Source of the DNA: Sphingomonas sp. FARSPH | Lineage (GTDB): Bacteria > Pseudomonadota > Alphaproteobacteria > Sphingomonadales > Sphingomonadaceae | NCBI RefSeq assembly: GCF_003355005.1 | Contig: NZ_CP029985.1 | Coordinates: forward strand, 1,169,001-1,233,000 | Length of the DNA: 64,000 bases | Reading direction: 5' to 3' | Part shown: positions 61,180 through 64,000 of the stretch, piece by piece | Position numbering within the stretch: the first letter of the stretch is position 1 | How the letters are laid out: every line of letters starts with the position of its first letter | The notes under the pieces: generated by a model | What the model saw: only the letters and a program-made list of their open reading frames with translations | Database searches by the model: none | Told to the model about the DNA's origin: nothing | Program-made: the position numbers and the translations under genes

Positions 61180-62099
61180 CGGCGACGCGGCAACAGATGC
61201 AGCGCGCCGACGATCGCGCCGCCGATGACGATGCCGATCAGTGCCGATCCGATCGCGCTCACCAGCCAGGTTATCGCACTTTCCAGCGCGCCGACCGCCT
61301 GCCCCGCACGCTCCGCGACATGATGGATCGCATGCGGAATGCCGGCGAGCCCGAAGCTTTCCAGCCCGTGGACGATGATGCCGCCACCCACCCACAGCAT
61401 CGCCGCGGTGCCGATGATCGACAGTGCCGACAGCACGCGCGGCATCGCGGCGACCAGCGCGCGGCCGATGGAGCGCGTCGCGGGCTTTTGCGCCAGATGT
61501 AGGCCGATGTCGTCCATCTTCACGATCAGCGCGACGAGGCCGTAGACGCCTGCGGTGATCGCCACCGCCACCAACGCGAGCGCTATCGCCTGGTTGAGCA
61601 ACGTCTGGTCGGTCAGCTCGGCGAGCGCGATCGCCATGATCTCGCCCGACAGGATCAGGTCGGTACGGATGGCGCCCGCGACCTGGCGGTCCTCCAGCGT
61701 CCTGGGGTCGGTCGCCGCCGCGGCGTCGTCGGCGTGGTGCCCGCCGGTCAGCGCCGCGAGGATCTTTTCCGCGCCCTCGAAGCACAGGAACGCGCCGCCG
61801 CACATCAGGATCGGCGTGATCGCCCACGGCGCCAGCGCGCTCAGCACCAGCGCCGCGGGCAGCAGGAACAGCAATTTGTTGCGCAGGGATCCCTTGGCGA
61901 TCTTCCAGATGATCGGCAGCTCGCGCGCGGGCGACAGGCCGGTGACGTAGGTCGGCGTCACCGCGGTGTCGTCGATCACCACGCCCGCCGCCTTCGCGCC
62001 CGCCCGTCCCGCCGCGCCCGCGACATCGTCCAGGCTCGCCGCCGACAGCTTCGCCATCGCCGCGATATCATCGAGCAGCGCCACCAGTCCGCCGGGCAT
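61152..62099 (-). CDS. DUF808 (YedI-type) membrane protein
   Basis: 315 residues, four or more membrane segments: GGLVALLDDIAAMAKLSAASLDDV at the N-terminus, then KLLFLLPAALVLSALAPWAITPIL, GGAFLCFEGAEKIL, and SLIALAL-type helices near 165-190 and 290-308. YedI-type proteins have no established function. The last nine residues come from the 38-bp repeat. Confidence 0.85.
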   Translation of the reverse strand: MPGGLVALLDDIAAMAKLSAASLDDVAGAAGRAGAKAAGVVIDDTAVTPTYVTGLSPARELPIIWKIAKGSLRNKLLFLLPAALVLSALAPWAITPILMCGGAFLCFEGAEKILAALTGGHHADDAAAATDPRTLEDRQVAGAIRTDLILSGEIMAIALAELTDQTLLNQAIALALVAVAITAGVYGLVALIVKMDDIGLHLAQKPATRSIGRALVAAMPRVLSALSIIGTAAMLWVGGGIIVHGLESFGLAGIPHAIHHVAERAGQAVGALESAITWLVSAIGSALIGIVIGGAIVGALHLLPRRRASLDKIDT

Positions 62100-62249
62100 A
62101 TCCTGTGTTCCCCTTGTCGTTGGCGCCCGTGCTTGCCAAGGCGGATGCGGGTACGCAACCGAACCCGTGTTGCCGCACTGTTTCCCGCGCGGAACTATCC
62201 GGTCGCTTGGAGCATGACGCCCTTCCCCCATCCCGCTAGAGACTTGTGG

Positions 62250-64000
62250 ATGACCGACACGCCCCAGCCCCCCGTCGCCGACCGGCGCCCGCACAGCTTC
62301 ACCGCGCATGGCGTGACGATCGAAGACCCGTACGCCTGGTTGAAGGACCCGAACTACCCCGAAGTCACCGACCCGGACGTGCTCGCCTATCTCGAGGCGG
62401 AGAACGCCTATTTCGAGGCGGTCATGGCGGCGCACCAGCCGCTGGTCGACACGCTGTATGAAGAGATGAAGGCGCGGATCAAGGAGGACGAATCCTCGGT
62501 GCCGCAGAAGGATGGCGACTGGCTATACTGGACCGCGTACGAAACCGGCGGTCAGTATCGCAAATGGTGGCGCCGGCCGGTCGCGGGCGGCGATGACGAA
62601 CTGCTGCTCGACGAGCCGGCGCTGGCCGAGGGGAAGGCGTATTTCCGCCTCGGCGCCTTCGCGGTCAGCAACAGCGGGCGGCTGCTCGCCTATGCGATCG
62701 ACGACAGCGGCGCCGAGCGGTTCGAGGTGCGGGTCAAGGACCTGACCACCGGCGAGCATCTGCCCGAGGTGATCCCGGGCATGCTGTCCGAGATCGTCTG
62801 GACCGCCGACGACAGCGGCTTCCTGTACGGCGTCGCCAACGACCAGTGGCGCACCGACAATGCGCGCTTCCATCGGCTCGGCACGCCGGTGGCCGACGAT
62901 GTCGAGCTGTTCCATGAGGACGACGAGGGATACCGCGTCGCGGTCGCCGAAACGAGCGACCGGCAGTGGATCGTCATCGGCACCGGCGACCATGTGACGA
63001 GCGAGGTGCGGCTGCTGCCCGCGAACGATCCCTTCGCGACGCCGATCCTGGTCGCCGAGCGCAAGGCGGGGCGTGAGTATGACGTCGACGCGCATGACGG
63101 CACGCTGTTCATCCACACCAACGACACCGATCCGATGTGGCGGCTGTGCACCGCGAGCCTCGACGCGCCCGGCGACTGGCACGAGTTGATCCCCGCGGAC
63201 CCGCATTTCTACATGACGGGTGTCGAATGTTACGCCGACTTCTTCGTGGTCGAGGGGCGGCGCGAAGGCCTCGATCAGATCGCGATCCACCGCTACGACA
63301 CGCCGACGGTGGCGCAGGCGATCACCTTTCCCGAGGCGAGCTATGCCGCGGGGCTGGGCGACAATCCCGAATATGACGTGGCGACGCTGCGGCTGGGATA
63401 CGAGTCGATGGTGACGCCGGGGACGGTCTACGATTACGATGTCGCGACCGGCGCGCTGACGGTGCTGAAGGTGCAGGAGATCCCGGCGGGCTATGATGCG
63501 GGGCTCTATCGCACCGAGCGGCTGAAGATCACCGTCCGCGACGGGACGGAGGTGCCGGTGTCGATCGTCTATCCGGCGGGCTTCCGGCGCGACGGGTCGC
63601 AGCCGTTGTTCCTCTACGCGTACGGCGCCTACGGCTATGCGATCCCGCCGGGTTTCTCGACGGGGCGATTGAGCCTTCTCGACCGCGGCTTCGCTTATGC
63701 GATCGCGCATATCCGCGGCGGCGACGATCTTGGCCAGCAATGGTATCACGACGGCAAGCTCGCCAAGCGCACCAACACGTTCAACGATTTCGTCGACGTG
63801 GCGAAGGGGCTGATCGCGGGCGGCTGGACCAGCGCGGGCCGCATCGCCACCGCAGGCCGCTCCGCGGGCGGCGAGCTGATGGGCGCGATCGTCAATTCGG
63901 ACCCTGACCTGTGGGGCGCGGTGATCGCCGACGTGCCGTTCGTCGACGTGCTCAACACGATGCTGGACGTGGACCTGCCGCTGACGCCGGGGGAATGGCC
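62250..64000 (+). CDS. ptrB: Oligopeptidase B (S9A family), 3' end outside the window
   Basis: 583 residues visible. Prolyl-oligopeptidase propeller (about 75-400; VEDPYAWLKD-type start EDPYAWLKDPNYPEV, and WTAYETGGQYRKWWRR) and the hydrolase domain with YGAYGYAIPPGFS and the nucleophile Ser in AGRSAGGELMG. Oligopeptidase B cuts after Arg and Lys in short peptides. The catalytic Asp and His are past the end. The ATG at 62250 gives MTDTPQPPVADRRPHSF. Confidence 0.92.
   Translation, partial: MTDTPQPPVADRRPHSFTAHGVTIEDPYAWLKDPNYPEVTDPDVLAYLEAENAYFEAVMAAHQPLVDTLYEEMKARIKEDESSVPQKDGDWLYWTAYETGGQYRKWWRRPVAGGDDELLLDEPALAEGKAYFRLGAFAVSNSGRLLAYAIDDSGAERFEVRVKDLTTGEHLPEVIPGMLSEIVWTADDSGFLYGVANDQWRTDNARFHRLGTPVADDVELFHEDDEGYRVAVAETSDRQWIVIGTGDHVTSEVRLLPANDPFATPILVAERKAGREYDVDAHDGTLFIHTNDTDPMWRLCTASLDAPGDWHELIPADPHFYMTGVECYADFFVVEGRREGLDQIAIHRYDTPTVAQAITFPEASYAAGLGDNPEYDVATLRLGYESMVTPGTVYDYDVATGALTVLKVQEIPAGYDAGLYRTERLKITVRDGTEVPVSIVYPAGFRRDGSQPLFLYAYGAYGYAIPPGFSTGRLSLLDRGFAYAIAHIRGGDDLGQQWYHDGKLAKRTNTFNDFVDVAKGLIAGGWTSAGRIATAGRSAGGELMGAIVNSDPDLWGAVIADVPFVDVLNTMLDVDLPLTPGEW

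Overview
The window is a high-GC alphaproteobacterial chromosome segment, most likely from a sphingomonad (Sphingomonas or a close relative). The basis is GC-rich codon use with dense ATGA-type gene overlaps, many TonB-type and Tat-exported envelope proteins, the hisG-hisD-PilZ-nusB-thiL-hppA order, a cobS/cobT cobaltochelatase pair near dnaJ-like and bolA genes, and a fructose PTS operon carrying an OprB-type porin. This is inference from gene content; no 16S or marker comparison was possible.

Layout. 1-3.4 kb: 5' part of a TonB-dependent siderophore receptor, a ribbon-helix-helix protein, an AI-2E-type permease and a secreted beta-barrel protein. 3.4-7 kb: cobT and cobS with a Phd/PIN toxin-antitoxin pair lodged between them. 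7-10.7 kb: an HxlR regulator divergent from three VOC (glyoxalase-fold) genes and an SRPBCC gene. 10.9-15.4 kb: J-domain, bolA, GST, Nudix, pirin, epoxide-hydrolase-like and TonB-like genes. 15.7-22 kb: hisG, hisD, a PilZ protein with a C-terminal Cys-rich tail, nusB, thiL (apparent CTG start) and the proton pyrophosphatase hppA. 22-28.4 kb: a PhoD-type phosphatase, a ClpP-like protease, and a convergent Anbu-type operon (ATP-grasp, alpha-E, transglutaminase, Anbu). 29-37.9 kb: fruB-fruK-fruA-oprB, with a divergent LacI-family regulator and fbp.

38.39-56.0 kb is a genomic island of about 17.6 kb inserted in tRNA-Thr(GGT). A 61-bp tRNA-derived direct repeat bounds it (38330-38390 and 55998-56058), with a tyrosine integrase just inside the left end. 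It carries an AlpA-like regulator, a probable HUH-type Rep protein, a pair of genes built from three copies of an unrecognised module, a type I restriction-modification operon (hsdR-hsdS-X-hsdM, where X is an unknown membrane-anchored protein), an intact IS66 element that split an exported-protein gene, and a subtilase/AAA-ATPase pair. It reads as a defence island, and the extra RM gene, the three-module proteins and the subtilase/ATPase pair are the best candidates for undescribed biology.

56-64 kb returns to core genes: an aminopeptidase P, a GH43-like secreted protein, a large secreted repeat-type protein, a DUF808 membrane protein and an S9A oligopeptidase cut by the window end. Repeats in the core region include a long palindromic element that supplies the 3' end of hisG and the ribosome-binding site of hisD, and a 38-bp motif found both upstream of hisG and at the 3' end of the DUF808 gene.
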